64,000 nt of DNA from Bdellovibrio bacteriovorus (lineage in GTDB: Bacteria > Bdellovibrionota > Bdellovibrionia > Bdellovibrionales > Bdellovibrionaceae). Below are positions 46,848-54,515 of this stretch, piece by piece. A program made the position numbers and the translations under genes. A model generated the notes under the pieces. That model saw nothing but the letters and a program-made list of their open reading frames with translations. It was not told the DNA's origin and did no database searches. The stretch covers positions 1,984,001-2,048,000 of the forward strand of contig NZ_CP102930.1 of NCBI RefSeq assembly GCF_025558485.1, in the 5' to 3' direction. Positions within the stretch are counted from its first letter, which is position 1; every line of letters begins with the position of its first letter.

Positions 46848-46910
46848 CCGTATAAGTGACCGATATGGGGTCGCGTTTCTACCGGGCGCCGTAAATGTCC
46901 GACTATGGAG
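46848..46910 (+). ncRNA. Purine (guanine-type) riboswitch aptamer
   Basis: All parts of the purine aptamer are present: P1 5' strand CCGTA, J1/2 TAAG, P2 GTGACC/GGTCGC, L2 GATATGG, J2/3 'GTTTCTACC', P3 GGGCG/TGTCC with two wobbles, L3 CCGTAAA, and J3/1 GACTATGG. The L2 GG and L3 CC needed for the kissing interaction are kept. The specificity base in GACTATG is C, which predicts guanine/hypoxanthine rather than adenine. The P1 3' side (TATGGAG) contains the GGAG ribosome site of the next gene, so ligand binding should block translation. Confidence 0.88.
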
Positions 46911-46918
46911 ACTATCTT

Positions 46919-47494
46919 ATGAAAAAGTTCGTCCTGTTAACGTCCCTGCTTCTTCTGGCTTCCGGTTCTGCATTCGCGGATTGGGCTCAGGATTTTGAAG
47001 AGCTGAAAAGCATCCCGCGCAGTTATGAAGATTCCGGTGCCATCTGTGAAGAAGTGGCTCGCTTGGATATGCAGAAGGAATTCCCGGCTCCGCAATACAA
47101 AGTGGAAGTGGGGATTGCTTACGGTGATGGCTCCCGCACTATTGGTGAACTGGATATCGTGATTATGGATCTTCGCCAGAATAAAGTGATCAAAATCGCG
47201 GAAGTAAAATGCTGGAAAGACGTGCGTGGTGGTTTGAAAAAAGCCATGGATCAAAGAGCCCGTTTCCTGAAATACAATAATTCCAGCAAGCCTTTATTCT
47301 TCCGTTCCACTTCCAGTCATCAGGCCTTTGAGCGTGAATTGTTCGATGAAGTGGAAGAGTTCTTCTCTATTGCCCAGAAGGGTTCCGCATCTCAGGGGTT
47401 TGATGTGGAGCTGGCTTACACTCTGAAAGAGATGCACGATCATCGCACAGACATGCTTCGTTGCCAAAGCCAGGGCCTTTGCGCAAAGCCTTAG
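46919..47494 (+). CDS. Exported PD-(D/E)XK nuclease-like protein under riboswitch control
   Basis: A 191-residue protein. The ATG at 46919 has GGAG 8 bases upstream. Signal peptide residues 1-20 ('SGSAFA'). The mature protein has a PD-(D/E)XK pattern: a helix with Glu45/Glu55, 'TIGELDIVI' with Asp79, 'KIAEVKCW' with Glu95 and Lys97, and a following helix 'KAMDQRARF' with Gln112. The C-terminus has a Cys pair. It could be a periplasmic or secreted DNase used on prey DNA (inference). Family identity needs a profile search. Confidence 0.6.
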   Translation: MKKFVLLTSLLLLASGSAFADWAQDFEELKSIPRSYEDSGAICEEVARLDMQKEFPAPQYKVEVGIAYGDGSRTIGELDIVIMDLRQNKVIKIAEVKCWKDVRGGLKKAMDQRARFLKYNNSSKPLFFRSTSSHQAFERELFDEVEEFFSIAQKGSASQGFDVELAYTLKEMHDHRTDMLRCQSQGLCAKP

Positions 47495-47503
47495 GATAGT
47501 TCG

Positions 47504-47535
47504 GGGACTTCGGACATCCTGCCCGAAGTCCCTTT
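47504..47535 (+). terminator. Terminator after the nuclease-like gene
   Basis: A perfect 10-bp stem GGGACTTCGG/CCGAAGTCCC around 9 bases is followed by TTT. It starts 10 bases after the stop and marks the riboswitch transcript as monocistronic. Confidence 0.8.
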
Positions 47536-47555
47536 GCATGCATTCCCAAGTTCCC

Positions 47556-47981
47556 TTAGATAGAACGCAAAATAAAATTAAATGATCTCATCATGGAGCT
47601 GAAGGCCTGGCGCTTGTTAATAAAGCCCATATAGGTGAAGTTTCTCACCAGTGGCAGATCCAGTTCCTCTTCGCTGTGACCTGTGTAAATCACTACCGGG
47701 ATGGGTTTGCGAATCTTGTGAACCTTTCTTTCCGTCAGAAGGCGATCCATCAATAAAAGAGTGTCGCGACCGCCCATTTGTGGCATTTGCCAGTCTAAAA
47801 TCACCAAATCGAAATGTCTGTTCGCAAGAAGTGGGATGGAATCTTGACCGTCGAAAGCCATCGTGACATCGCATTTGTAGTGATCCAGGATGTGAGACAT
47901 AAGCTTCACGGAATCCAAGCTATCATCGATCACCAGAACGCGAGGTGTGCGTTGTTTTTCGAGATTTGTTTCTAGCACCAT
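47556..47981 (-). CDS. Single-domain CheY-like response regulator
   Basis: A 141-residue receiver; the ATG at 47981 follows GGGAG. 'RVLVIDDSLDSVKLM', phospho-Asp in 'FDLVILDWQMPQMGG', 'PVVIYTGHS' and Lys in 'MGFINKRQAF' are intact. No output domain, so it acts through a partner or as phosphate sink. Its leader contains a structured element and a hairpin covering the ribosome site. Confidence 0.85.
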   Translation of the reverse strand: MVLETNLEKQRTPRVLVIDDSLDSVKLMSHILDHYKCDVTMAFDGQDSIPLLANRHFDLVILDWQMPQMGGRDTLLLMDRLLTERKVHKIRKPIPVVIYTGHSEEELDLPLVRNFTYMGFINKRQAFSSMMRSFNFILRSI

Positions 47982-47987
47982 GAGTAT

Positions 47988-48109
47988 CTCCCTTTTTATC
48001 GGGGAGCTCACAAAAAGCGCATCTGTTACAGAATGGGACGATTTTGCGGTAGCTCCTACTTCGATTATTTGAACCGATGTAGATCCGAGAATCTTCTAAA
48101 AGAGCTACC
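47988..48109 (-). promoter_or_regulatory. Structured leader RNA with SD-sequestering hairpin (candidate riboswitch)
   Basis: Read on the minus strand: an 8-bp closing stem GGTAGCTC/GAGCTACC (48102-48109 with 48048-48055) encloses a 19-base joiner and a 10-bp hairpin CTAC-A-TCGGTT / AATCGA-A-GTAG (one G-U, one A-A) that abuts the closing stem. About 40 bases later CTCCC (48002-48006) pairs with GGGAG (47988-47992), the ribosome site of the receiver gene. The 3' closing strand GGAGCT can alternatively pair with AGCTCC of the anti-SD, giving a two-state switch. A short ORF from 48111 overlaps and is an alternative reading. Confidence 0.5.
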
Positions 48110-48148
48110 ATGAAGGGATTTTAATGGAAGGTCTGCTAAAATGCAGAC

Positions 48149-48180
48149 AGAGCTCGCGTATATATTACGCAAGCTCTTTT
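48149..48180. other. Hairpin at the 3' end of rny
   Basis: AGAGCT-C-GCGTA / TACGC-A-AGCTCT with loop TATAT overlaps the rny stop. A T-run lies on the + strand side only; on the minus strand a second 6-bp hairpin GTCTGC/GCAGAC follows. It may stabilise or end the rny transcript. Confidence 0.45.
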
Positions 48181-49748
48181 CTGGTCTGTTCTGTGACAAG
48201 GACTTCGCGCACCACAACCACTTTAATTGATCCTGGGTAATTGCACTCTTCCTCAATGCGAGCGGCGATCTTGCGGGAAAGATCCATAGCCTGCGTATCA
48301 TCGACTTTCTTGCCGTTTACCATAACGCGACACTCGCGTCCGCCGCTCAAAACGAAGCAGTCGGTGACGCCAGGGAAGCTGCGGGCAATGTCCTGAAGTT
48401 CAGAAACTTTCTGATTATAGGACTCAATTGTCGAACGACGAGCGCCGGGACGAGCCCCTGAAACCGCATCGGCTGCGATAACCAGGAAGGCATGATCTGT
48501 CGAAGGCTGTTCGTCAAAGTGATGGGCTTTAACGGCGTGAACAACATCCGGAGCTTCACCGCGGGCGGCGATGAAATCCGCACCAATCACGGCGTGTCCG
48601 CCTTCCACAGTGTGGTCCATGGATTTACCAATATCGTGAAGCATGCCCACGCGGCGGGCTTTCTTGATATCCAGCCCCAGCTCTGCCGCCATCAGGCCAG
48701 CCAGCCAGCCGACTTCACCACAGTGGAAATACTGATTCTGTGTAAAGGAATAACGATAGCGCAAAGATCCCATCATCTGGCGGATCTCGGCGTTTAAGCC
48801 TTCCAGTTTCAGTTCTTTGGCCAAAGAATCACCATCGTGCTTGATGTTCTTGAAAAGTTCCTTCTTCTGGTTTTCAGCAATTTTTCTGATGAAATCCGGA
48901 TTGATGTTTTTCTTTTCTTTGAAGATGCGCTCTAAAGTACGGCGAGTCAGTTCGCGGCGAACAGGGTCAAACCCGGCAACGCCGACCATTTCCATGCCTT
49001 CTTCCACGATGATGTCGCAACCGCAGGCTTCCTGAACGGCTTTGATATTATTTCCGGCCGGATCACAGAACAGTTTGCGGATGTGTGCATCCGGGAAGTT
49101 CACCGCACCAATGCCGCGTTCGGCGCAATAAGGGCGGGCGAAGCGGTCGATCACCAGACTTAGAACACGCTTGGCTTCCTGTTCGGCGTGCTCTTTGGCA
49201 TCGGCTTCAGTTTCCTGTGCGATACGAGCGGCACGACGGCGGGTTTCCTCTTCCATCTGATTTTTAAGCTGGGTTTTAAATTCTTCCGCAGATGTTCCCA
49301 GGCGCTCGGTCAGTTTGCTGACCAGATCCTGATTCAGGCCTTTTTGAACGTCTTTGAGTTTGTTCAGTTCGGCTTCCAGGCCACGCAAGGCCTGTTCCTG
49401 AGTTTTTACATCAGCTTCTCGCTCTTGCAGCTTCTTTTTTTCTTCCTGAACAATGGCATCAGCTTTGGCTTTCTTTTCGTTGGCCACTTCCTGTAAATCC
49501 TCAATGCGGCCTTCCGCCTTAAGCATTTCAGGTTCCACTTTTGTCCAAAGTTCCATTTCAATTTCCTGGATGCGTTCTTTTTCCTCCAGGTTGCGAAGCT
49601 CAACGGCTTCTTTGGCTTCGTCGATAATATCTTGGGCTTCCTCACGGGCCAGGCGCAGAGTGCGCGCTCTTAGAAACTTGTGCAAGGCCCAGCCCAAACC
49701 ACCACCGGCGACAATTCCAATTATGGCTGTAGCAATCATTGCAATCAT
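48165..49748 (-). CDS. rny: Ribonuclease Y
   Basis: A 527-residue membrane-anchored endoribonuclease. N-terminal helix (~1-25), long charged coiled coil (~30-180), a KH-like region (~220-285) and an HD domain with 'VGMLHDIGKSMDHTVEGGHA' and 'HAVKAHHFDEQPSTDHAFLV'; it ends 'SIKVVVVREV'. The usual KH loop 'GREGRN' reads 'DPAGNN', so the GxxG RNA-binding loop is degenerate. It initiates mRNA decay. Confidence 0.9.
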   Translation of the reverse strand: MIAMIATAIIGIVAGGGLGWALHKFLRARTLRLAREEAQDIIDEAKEAVELRNLEEKERIQEIEMELWTKVEPEMLKAEGRIEDLQEVANEKKAKADAIVQEEKKKLQEREADVKTQEQALRGLEAELNKLKDVQKGLNQDLVSKLTERLGTSAEEFKTQLKNQMEEETRRRAARIAQETEADAKEHAEQEAKRVLSLVIDRFARPYCAERGIGAVNFPDAHIRKLFCDPAGNNIKAVQEACGCDIIVEEGMEMVGVAGFDPVRRELTRRTLERIFKEKKNINPDFIRKIAENQKKELFKNIKHDGDSLAKELKLEGLNAEIRQMMGSLRYRYSFTQNQYFHCGEVGWLAGLMAAELGLDIKKARRVGMLHDIGKSMDHTVEGGHAVIGADFIAARGEAPDVVHAVKAHHFDEQPSTDHAFLVIAADAVSGARPGARRSTIESYNQKVSELQDIARSFPGVTDCFVLSGGRECRVMVNGKKVDDTQAMDLSRKIAARIEEECNYPGSIKVVVVREVLVTEQTRKELA

Positions 49749-49880
49749 AAGGGTACTCCTAACCCCGTTATTCTAACTCTCTCACGGCGTGCAAAGCAAA
49801 TTTTCCGTCCCCCCGGGGGCTCTTTACTTCTGGCGTTATGAGCGGTAGGCTCATTTTCAGTGACGTTTAAGGAGGCAGTA

Positions 49881-50345
49881 ATGGGTCATATGGCGTGTCA
49901 AACGAAGTGGACGGGGGAAATGGGTTTTGAGTCGCAAATTCGCGACCACAAGGTTGCTATGGACGCAAAAAGTGACTTCGGCGGCAAGGACCAAGGGCCA
50001 AGTCCAAAAGAGCTGGTTTTGGCCGGCATTTGTGGCTGCACGGGAATGGACGTGGTTTCCATTCTAAAAAAGATGAGAGTCAATCTTCAATCCTGCGAGG
50101 TGAATGCGGAAACTGACACCACGACAGGGCATCCCTCCATTTTCACCACCGTTGAACTGCAATTCCGTATTCAGGGCGGGGATGTGAAGCCCGAGCAGGC
50201 GATGAAGGCTGTGAATCTTTCCATGACCAAATATTGCGGCGTAAGTGCGATGATTGTGAAGGCTTCGCCGATTCACTATCAGGTGTTCCTGAACGATCAG
50301 AAAATCGGCGACGGCCAGTCACAGTTTGAAAGTGCCTCTGAATGA
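49881..50345 (+). CDS. OsmC/Ohr family protein
   Basis: A 154-residue protein; the ATG has AAGGAGG 5 bases before it. 'SPKELVLAGICGCTGMDVVSIL' contains the first catalytic Cys and 'MTKYCGVSAMIVK' the second, as in OsmC-type peroxidases that reduce organic hydroperoxides. The next gene starts inside its stop (ATGA). Confidence 0.9.
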   Translation: MGHMACQTKWTGEMGFESQIRDHKVAMDAKSDFGGKDQGPSPKELVLAGICGCTGMDVVSILKKMRVNLQSCEVNAETDTTTGHPSIFTTVELQFRIQGGDVKPEQAMKAVNLSMTKYCGVSAMIVKASPIHYQVFLNDQKIGDGQSQFESASE

Positions 50346-50746
50346 TTTCGATTCAGATTCCTTTTGCAGAGCTGGATTTTACCTACGCTCGTTCGCGCGG
50401 GCCGGGTGGTCAGAATGTCAACCGCACAAACTCAGCGGCGATTCTGCGTTGGAATCTGTTTTCATCCCAGGTGTTGTCGGAAGAATTGAAAATGCGCCTG
50501 TTGCAAAAACTGGCAGGCCAGTTGACGGAAGAGGGTGATCTGGTGATTCGCAGTGATGTGCACCGGGATCAGGATCAGAATCGTTCAGAGTGTATTGCGC
50601 GTCTGCATGCGATCTTGCGCAAGGCTCTTTTTGTGCCTAAGAAGCGCGTGGCAACCAAACCCAGCAAAAGCTCTGTGCGCAAGCGCCTGGATAGCAAGCG
50701 CAGGCACTCGGAAACCAAAAATCTCAGACAGAAAATCAAAGACTGA
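50342..50746 (+). CDS. arfB: Peptidyl-tRNA hydrolase ArfB (RF1-like GGQ protein)
   Basis: A 134-residue release-factor-like protein with 'SRGPGGQNVNRTNSAAILRW', containing the catalytic GGQ, and a Lys/Arg-rich C-terminal tail ('KPSKSSVRKRLDSKRRHSE') that enters the mRNA channel of stalled ribosomes. It rescues non-stop ribosomes. It is coupled to the OsmC gene and converges on an MFS gene with no gap. Confidence 0.92.
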   Translation: MISIQIPFAELDFTYARSRGPGGQNVNRTNSAAILRWNLFSSQVLSEELKMRLLQKLAGQLTEEGDLVIRSDVHRDQDQNRSECIARLHAILRKALFVPKKRVATKPSKSSVRKRLDSKRRHSETKNLRQKIKD

Positions 50747-51985
50747 CTAAACCACTGGTTCGGCCAGATGGGTTTTGGTTTCATGACCGCCGCCTTCGAT
50801 GGCTTCGATTCGGCGGGACAGGAAGATCGCCACAAATGTAAAGGCGATGGCGATATAACCCACCACGGAATAGTGTTCAAGCTTCCCGTCGGCCCCTGTG
50901 GTGACGATCAGTCCGGCAATGTAGCTGGAAACCGCTGACGACAACTGCTGCACACAGCTGACGATGCTCATAAAGCTGCCGCGATTCTGCGGACGGGCTG
51001 TTCCGGAAACCAAAGCCGTTGCCGGGATCATGCGCCCGCCGGAAACCACAAAGAAGAAAGCGCAGATGGCCAGCACCACCCATAGCGGGGAATTGCCTAA
51101 ATTGGTGATCACGGCATAGGGAATCAGTGTGACCAAAGCCCCCCATAAAAAGACCTGATGCTTCCCGAAGCGATCGGCCAGTCGGCCAATGAACGGAGAG
51201 GAGAAAATCGTGAAGGCGCCGCCAATCATGTACATCAACGGCAGTTGCGCTTCGGTCAGGCCGGCATTGGCCACCAGTGAAGGCGACAAAAACGGAATAA
51301 TGGCAAAGTGTCCGAACATCACCGAGGACATGAAGTACAGGGCGCGGCGCTGATTTTTATTTTTTGCAATGCGGGTCAGAGTGTTCCACAAAGGCTCTTT
51401 GTTTTGCGGGCCATCCAGATGCTTGCGCATGGAGGGGATTTTAAACCAGATCAGCGCACACAAAAGCAACGAAGTGCCGCCCAGGAAAATAAACGGCGCA
51501 TGCCAGTTGTATTCATTGGCCAGAAACAGGCTGAAGGGAACCCCCAGGATAGAGGCCATTGAAAAAGAGGTCATGATCACGCCCATGGCGCTTCCACGGC
51601 GTTCATACGTGATCGCATCACTGACAATGGAAAGCACCAAGGAACCCAGAACGCCACCGAAGACACCAGTCAGGCCGCGGGCGAAAAGCAGAAGTTCGTA
51701 GCTGGGTGAAAGGCCGCAGGCAATCGTTCCTAATGAAAAGCCGATAAAGAAAAACAGCAGACTTGTTTTGCGATCAAACTTATCCAGAAAGAAAGAGGCG
51801 GCAAAGCCGCTTAAACCCGCAAAGAACGTGTATGATGACACGAGGAGTCCGAACTGATGCGGGTTGATTGAGAACATTCGCATCAACTGCGGACCCAGCG
51901 GCATCATGATCATGAAATCCACGATGGAGCTGAACTGAATGGATGCCAGGATGGCGAGAAGAACTTTTTCTTGTTTGGAAAACAC
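50747..51985 (-). CDS. MFS transporter (drug-efflux type)
   Basis: A 412-residue protein with 12 predicted helices. 'GFAASFFLDKFDRKTSLLFF' is the loop 2-3 motif A and 'GRLADRFGKHQVFLWGA' its repeat in the second half. It resembles DHA1-type exporters. Substrate unknown. It is divergent from the small membrane gene that follows. Confidence 0.85.
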   Translation of the reverse strand: MFSKQEKVLLAILASIQFSSIVDFMIMMPLGPQLMRMFSINPHQFGLLVSSYTFFAGLSGFAASFFLDKFDRKTSLLFFFIGFSLGTIACGLSPSYELLLFARGLTGVFGGVLGSLVLSIVSDAITYERRGSAMGVIMTSFSMASILGVPFSLFLANEYNWHAPFIFLGGTSLLLCALIWFKIPSMRKHLDGPQNKEPLWNTLTRIAKNKNQRRALYFMSSVMFGHFAIIPFLSPSLVANAGLTEAQLPLMYMIGGAFTIFSSPFIGRLADRFGKHQVFLWGALVTLIPYAVITNLGNSPLWVVLAICAFFFVVSGGRMIPATALVSGTARPQNRGSFMSIVSCVQQLSSAVSSYIAGLIVTTGADGKLEHYSVVGYIAIAFTFVAIFLSRRIEAIEGGGHETKTHLAEPVV

Positions 51986-52034
51986 GGGGGTCCTTTTTGT
52001 TGACGTGTTTCAAACTTACCGATAAGCCTTTGAT

Positions 52035-52424
52035 ATGGCAACAATTTGGAAGTTTACGAAGTTTGTTCTGGTTCTATTGATTATCGGTGTTCTTCTATGG
52101 GTGATTCTGGCGAATTACAGCGTCATTTTCTCCAAGACTGTTGTGGGGCAGATCACAAGCGTTGAGCGTGTGGAGATCCCGGTGGCTTTAGTCACGCGTG
52201 CTGAAGGAAATATCACGTCTCAGGTGTTCTCTTTTGCCATCGGCATTAAGGATACCAAAACAGGTGAAATCTACACAGCGTCTTCTGAAGACCGTCAGTG
52301 GGCGGTGGCTCAACCCGGTCAGTGTGCAGAAGCTGTCTTCCTGCCATATCCACCTTGGCAATTTACCAAAAAGGACACTTTCTTTGGCGCGCGTTTGGTG
52401 CGCTTGTATGAGTGTCCCCAATAA
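52035..52424 (+). CDS. Membrane-anchored hypothetical protein
   Basis: A 129-residue protein with one N-terminal membrane helix ('FVLVLLIIGVLLWVILANY') and a small extracytoplasmic beta-type domain with Cys residues near the C-terminus. No family recognised. It precedes the TauE-like gene by 18 bases and may be cotranscribed. Confidence 0.65.
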   Translation: MATIWKFTKFVLVLLIIGVLLWVILANYSVIFSKTVVGQITSVERVEIPVALVTRAEGNITSQVFSFAIGIKDTKTGEIYTASSEDRQWAVAQPGQCAEAVFLPYPPWQFTKKDTFFGARLVRLYECPQ

Positions 52425-52442
52425 AGGGAGTTCATCCGTCTG

Positions 52443-53258
52443 ATGCCTGAGATCTTGTTGTTGCTTACTTCTGTCGGCGCCGGCTTTCTGGGGGCCCTGC
52501 TGGGGCTTGGTGGCGGGATTATTGTCGTCCCGGTTTTGACATTGGTTTATCATATCGACATTCGGTATGCGATTGCAGCAAGCCTGATCTCTATCGTGGC
52601 AACGTCTTCCGGGGCGGCGGCAAGTTACCTTAAGGATTCTCTGACAAATTTGCGTCTGGCTGTGTTTCTGGAAGTGGGAACAGTCAGTGGGGCTATTGTT
52701 GGGTTTTTGGTTTCGTCTTTTATCAAAGCTCAATTCTTATTTCTGCTTTTCGGTGTCTTTCTTTTCTTTTCAGCGGTGATGATGCTGCGTAAGCGTGGTG
52801 AACATATTTCCACGGTAAACCATCCTTGGGCGGAAAAATTAAAGCTCGATGGTGAATACCCGGAGCAGGAACATCGCATGATTCCCTACAAAGTGCAGAA
52901 TGTGCCATTGGGACTTTTTGCAATGTTTGGAGCCGGGGTGATGTCGGCCTTGTTGGGGATTGGCAGCGGTATTTTCAAAGTGCTGGCGATGGATGGAGCC
53001 ATGAAGCTGCCAATCAAAGTTTCATCGGCAACATCCAATTTTATGATTGGTGTGACCGCTTCGGCCAGTGCCGGGGCTTATCTGCTGCGCGGGGATATTC
53101 GTCCGGAGATCGCGGCTCCGGTGGCTGTGGGAATTATCGTGGGTTCTTTTGTCGGAGCTAAAGCAATGGTGAAGATCCCGGCGGTTCGCATTCGACAGAT
53201 TTTTGTGGTGGTTTTGGGTGTCGTTTCCATTCAGATGATCATCAAGGGGCTGAAATGA
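52443..53258 (+). CDS. TauE/SafE-family sulfite/sulfonate exporter-like permease
   Basis: A 271-residue permease of eight helices. Both halves carry the family repeat: 'GFLGALLGLGGGIIVVPVLT' and 'GVMSALLGIGSGIFKVLAM'. It is thought to export sulfur-containing anions such as sulfite. Coupled by ATGA to the DUF1634-like gene, its usual neighbour. Confidence 0.88.
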   Translation: MPEILLLLTSVGAGFLGALLGLGGGIIVVPVLTLVYHIDIRYAIAASLISIVATSSGAAASYLKDSLTNLRLAVFLEVGTVSGAIVGFLVSSFIKAQFLFLLFGVFLFFSAVMMLRKRGEHISTVNHPWAEKLKLDGEYPEQEHRMIPYKVQNVPLGLFAMFGAGVMSALLGIGSGIFKVLAMDGAMKLPIKVSSATSNFMIGVTASASAGAYLLRGDIRPEIAAPVAVGIIVGSFVGAKAMVKIPAVRIRQIFVVVLGVVSIQMIIKGLK

Positions 53259-53638
53259 GTGCAGAGCCTAAAAAAGACTCCCTTCATGAATTAGAGCTTA
53301 TCATCAGTCAGATTCTGCGGGGCGGGGTCCTGTTTGCCGGCATCTTTCTTTTGATCGGTTGGCTGTGGATGTGGTTTCGTGACGGGGACAATCTGCAAAC
53401 GTTCACAAGTTATGAACCCCGGCCTTTGATTGAAAATATTCATTGGGCTCTGGTGATGAATGATCGGGCTTTACTGGTGTCCTTGTTTGGGCTGGTGGCT
53501 TTGGTTTGCCTGCCTTTGATTCGTGTGTTGATGACCGGGGTTTTATTCATCAAGCAAAAAGACAAGGGGCTGGCGATCATGGCTTTTGCCGTCTTTATCG
53601 CTTTGGTTGGCAGCTTCCTGTTGGGAATTGACATCTAA
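53255..53638 (+). CDS. DUF1634 membrane protein
   Basis: A 127-residue protein with three helices ('ELELIISQILRGGVLFAGIF' starts the typical DUF1634 pattern). It is often encoded next to TauE/SafE permeases and may be an accessory subunit; here the starts overlap. Converges on a small hypothetical gene. Confidence 0.8.
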   Translation: MSAEPKKDSLHELELIISQILRGGVLFAGIFLLIGWLWMWFRDGDNLQTFTSYEPRPLIENIHWALVMNDRALLVSLFGLVALVCLPLIRVLMTGVLFIKQKDKGLAIMAFAVFIALVGSFLLGIDI

Positions 53639-53642
53639 AGAA

Positions 53643-53876
53643 TCACATCAACTTTTTGGCGACGTACCACGGGATCAGAATGTAAATGGTCACGTCGCGA
53701 ATTAAATAATACGCAAAAAACACAGCAAAAAACTTCCAGCCGTAGCGACGGATAACGCCTTTCAGGCCGCCTTCGCGGAAAACCTGTTTGGCTTCACGCA
53801 GGACCTGTGGTGTCCAGCGATCCAGAAATTTGGTTTTTGGTGGTGTTTGTTCCATGAATAGAAAGACCCCTCTCAC
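53643..53876 (-). CDS. Small membrane-associated hypothetical protein
   Basis: A 77-residue protein (GTG start with AAAGGAG 9 bases upstream; an in-frame ATG seven codons later is also possible). Charged amphipathic N-terminus and one hydrophobic segment ('FFAVFFAYYLIRDVTIYILI'). No family recognised. Confidence 0.5.
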   Translation of the reverse strand: MRGVFLFMEQTPPKTKFLDRWTPQVLREAKQVFREGGLKGVIRRYGWKFFAVFFAYYLIRDVTIYILIPWYVAKKLM

Positions 53877-54029
53877 TTATATCCTCTCCTTTGAAGGCCA
53901 GTGTCAAGGGGTCAGGAAAAAGGCAGGGATTTGCTTTTAGTACACGCCTGCTTTCGCATTTTGTCAAAAGGTCGAGGTGTCAGGTAAAAGTGCTGGTCCA
54001 TCTCTGGGCTGCGGTCCTAAGATTTAAAT

Positions 54030-54515
54030 ATGAATACTAAAAATCTCAAATTCACTTTGTTCGTACATCTTTATGGCTTGATGAAAATCCCCTTGGTGCT
54101 GTTTGTAAGTCCGCGCGTGATTGAAGCGGGCGACAAAAGATTCGTGCTGAAAATTCCGCTGGGGTATCGCACGAAGAACCACCTGAACTCCATGTACTTC
54201 GGAGCTTTGGGAATCGGTGCGGAACTTTCCATTGCCGCTGCTGCGGTGGCGGCAATCAGTGAAAGCAAAATGAAGATCGATTTTGTTTTCAAGGATTTTA
54301 CCGGGCAGTATCTGAAGCGGGCGGCGGGGGATGTTCACTTTATTTGTGACGAAGTCGAGGCTGTAAAGGCCTTGATTGAAGAGGCTAAAACCAATCCTGA
54401 ACGTATTGAAAGAAAAATGAAGGGCTACGCCGTGGTGCCTTCTGTGAGTGAGACAGAGCCCGTAATGACTTACGAGCTCACTCTTTCCGTGCGCAATCGA
54501 TCACTGAAGTCCTAG
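54030..54515 (+). CDS. DUF4442 hotdog-fold protein
   Basis: A 161-residue protein. 'VLKIPLGYRTKNHLNSMYFGALGIGAEL' and 'FKDFTGQYLKRAAGDVHF' match DUF4442, a thioesterase-like hotdog family. The substrate, presumably an acyl thioester, is unknown. The 3' end overlaps the convergent nitronate monooxygenase by 15 bases. Confidence 0.8.
   Translation: MNTKNLKFTLFVHLYGLMKIPLVLFVSPRVIEAGDKRFVLKIPLGYRTKNHLNSMYFGALGIGAELSIAAAAVAAISESKMKIDFVFKDFTGQYLKRAAGDVHFICDEVEAVKALIEEAKTNPERIERKMKGYAVVPSVSETEPVMTYELTLSVRNRSLKS

Noticed and set aside
48048..48109. tRNA-like appearance of the receiver leader (paired ends, GGTTCAAAT on the minus strand)
   Set aside because: Only 62 bases between the arms and no anticodon or D arm can be drawn; the GGTTCAAAT sits in a longer hairpin instead of a T arm.
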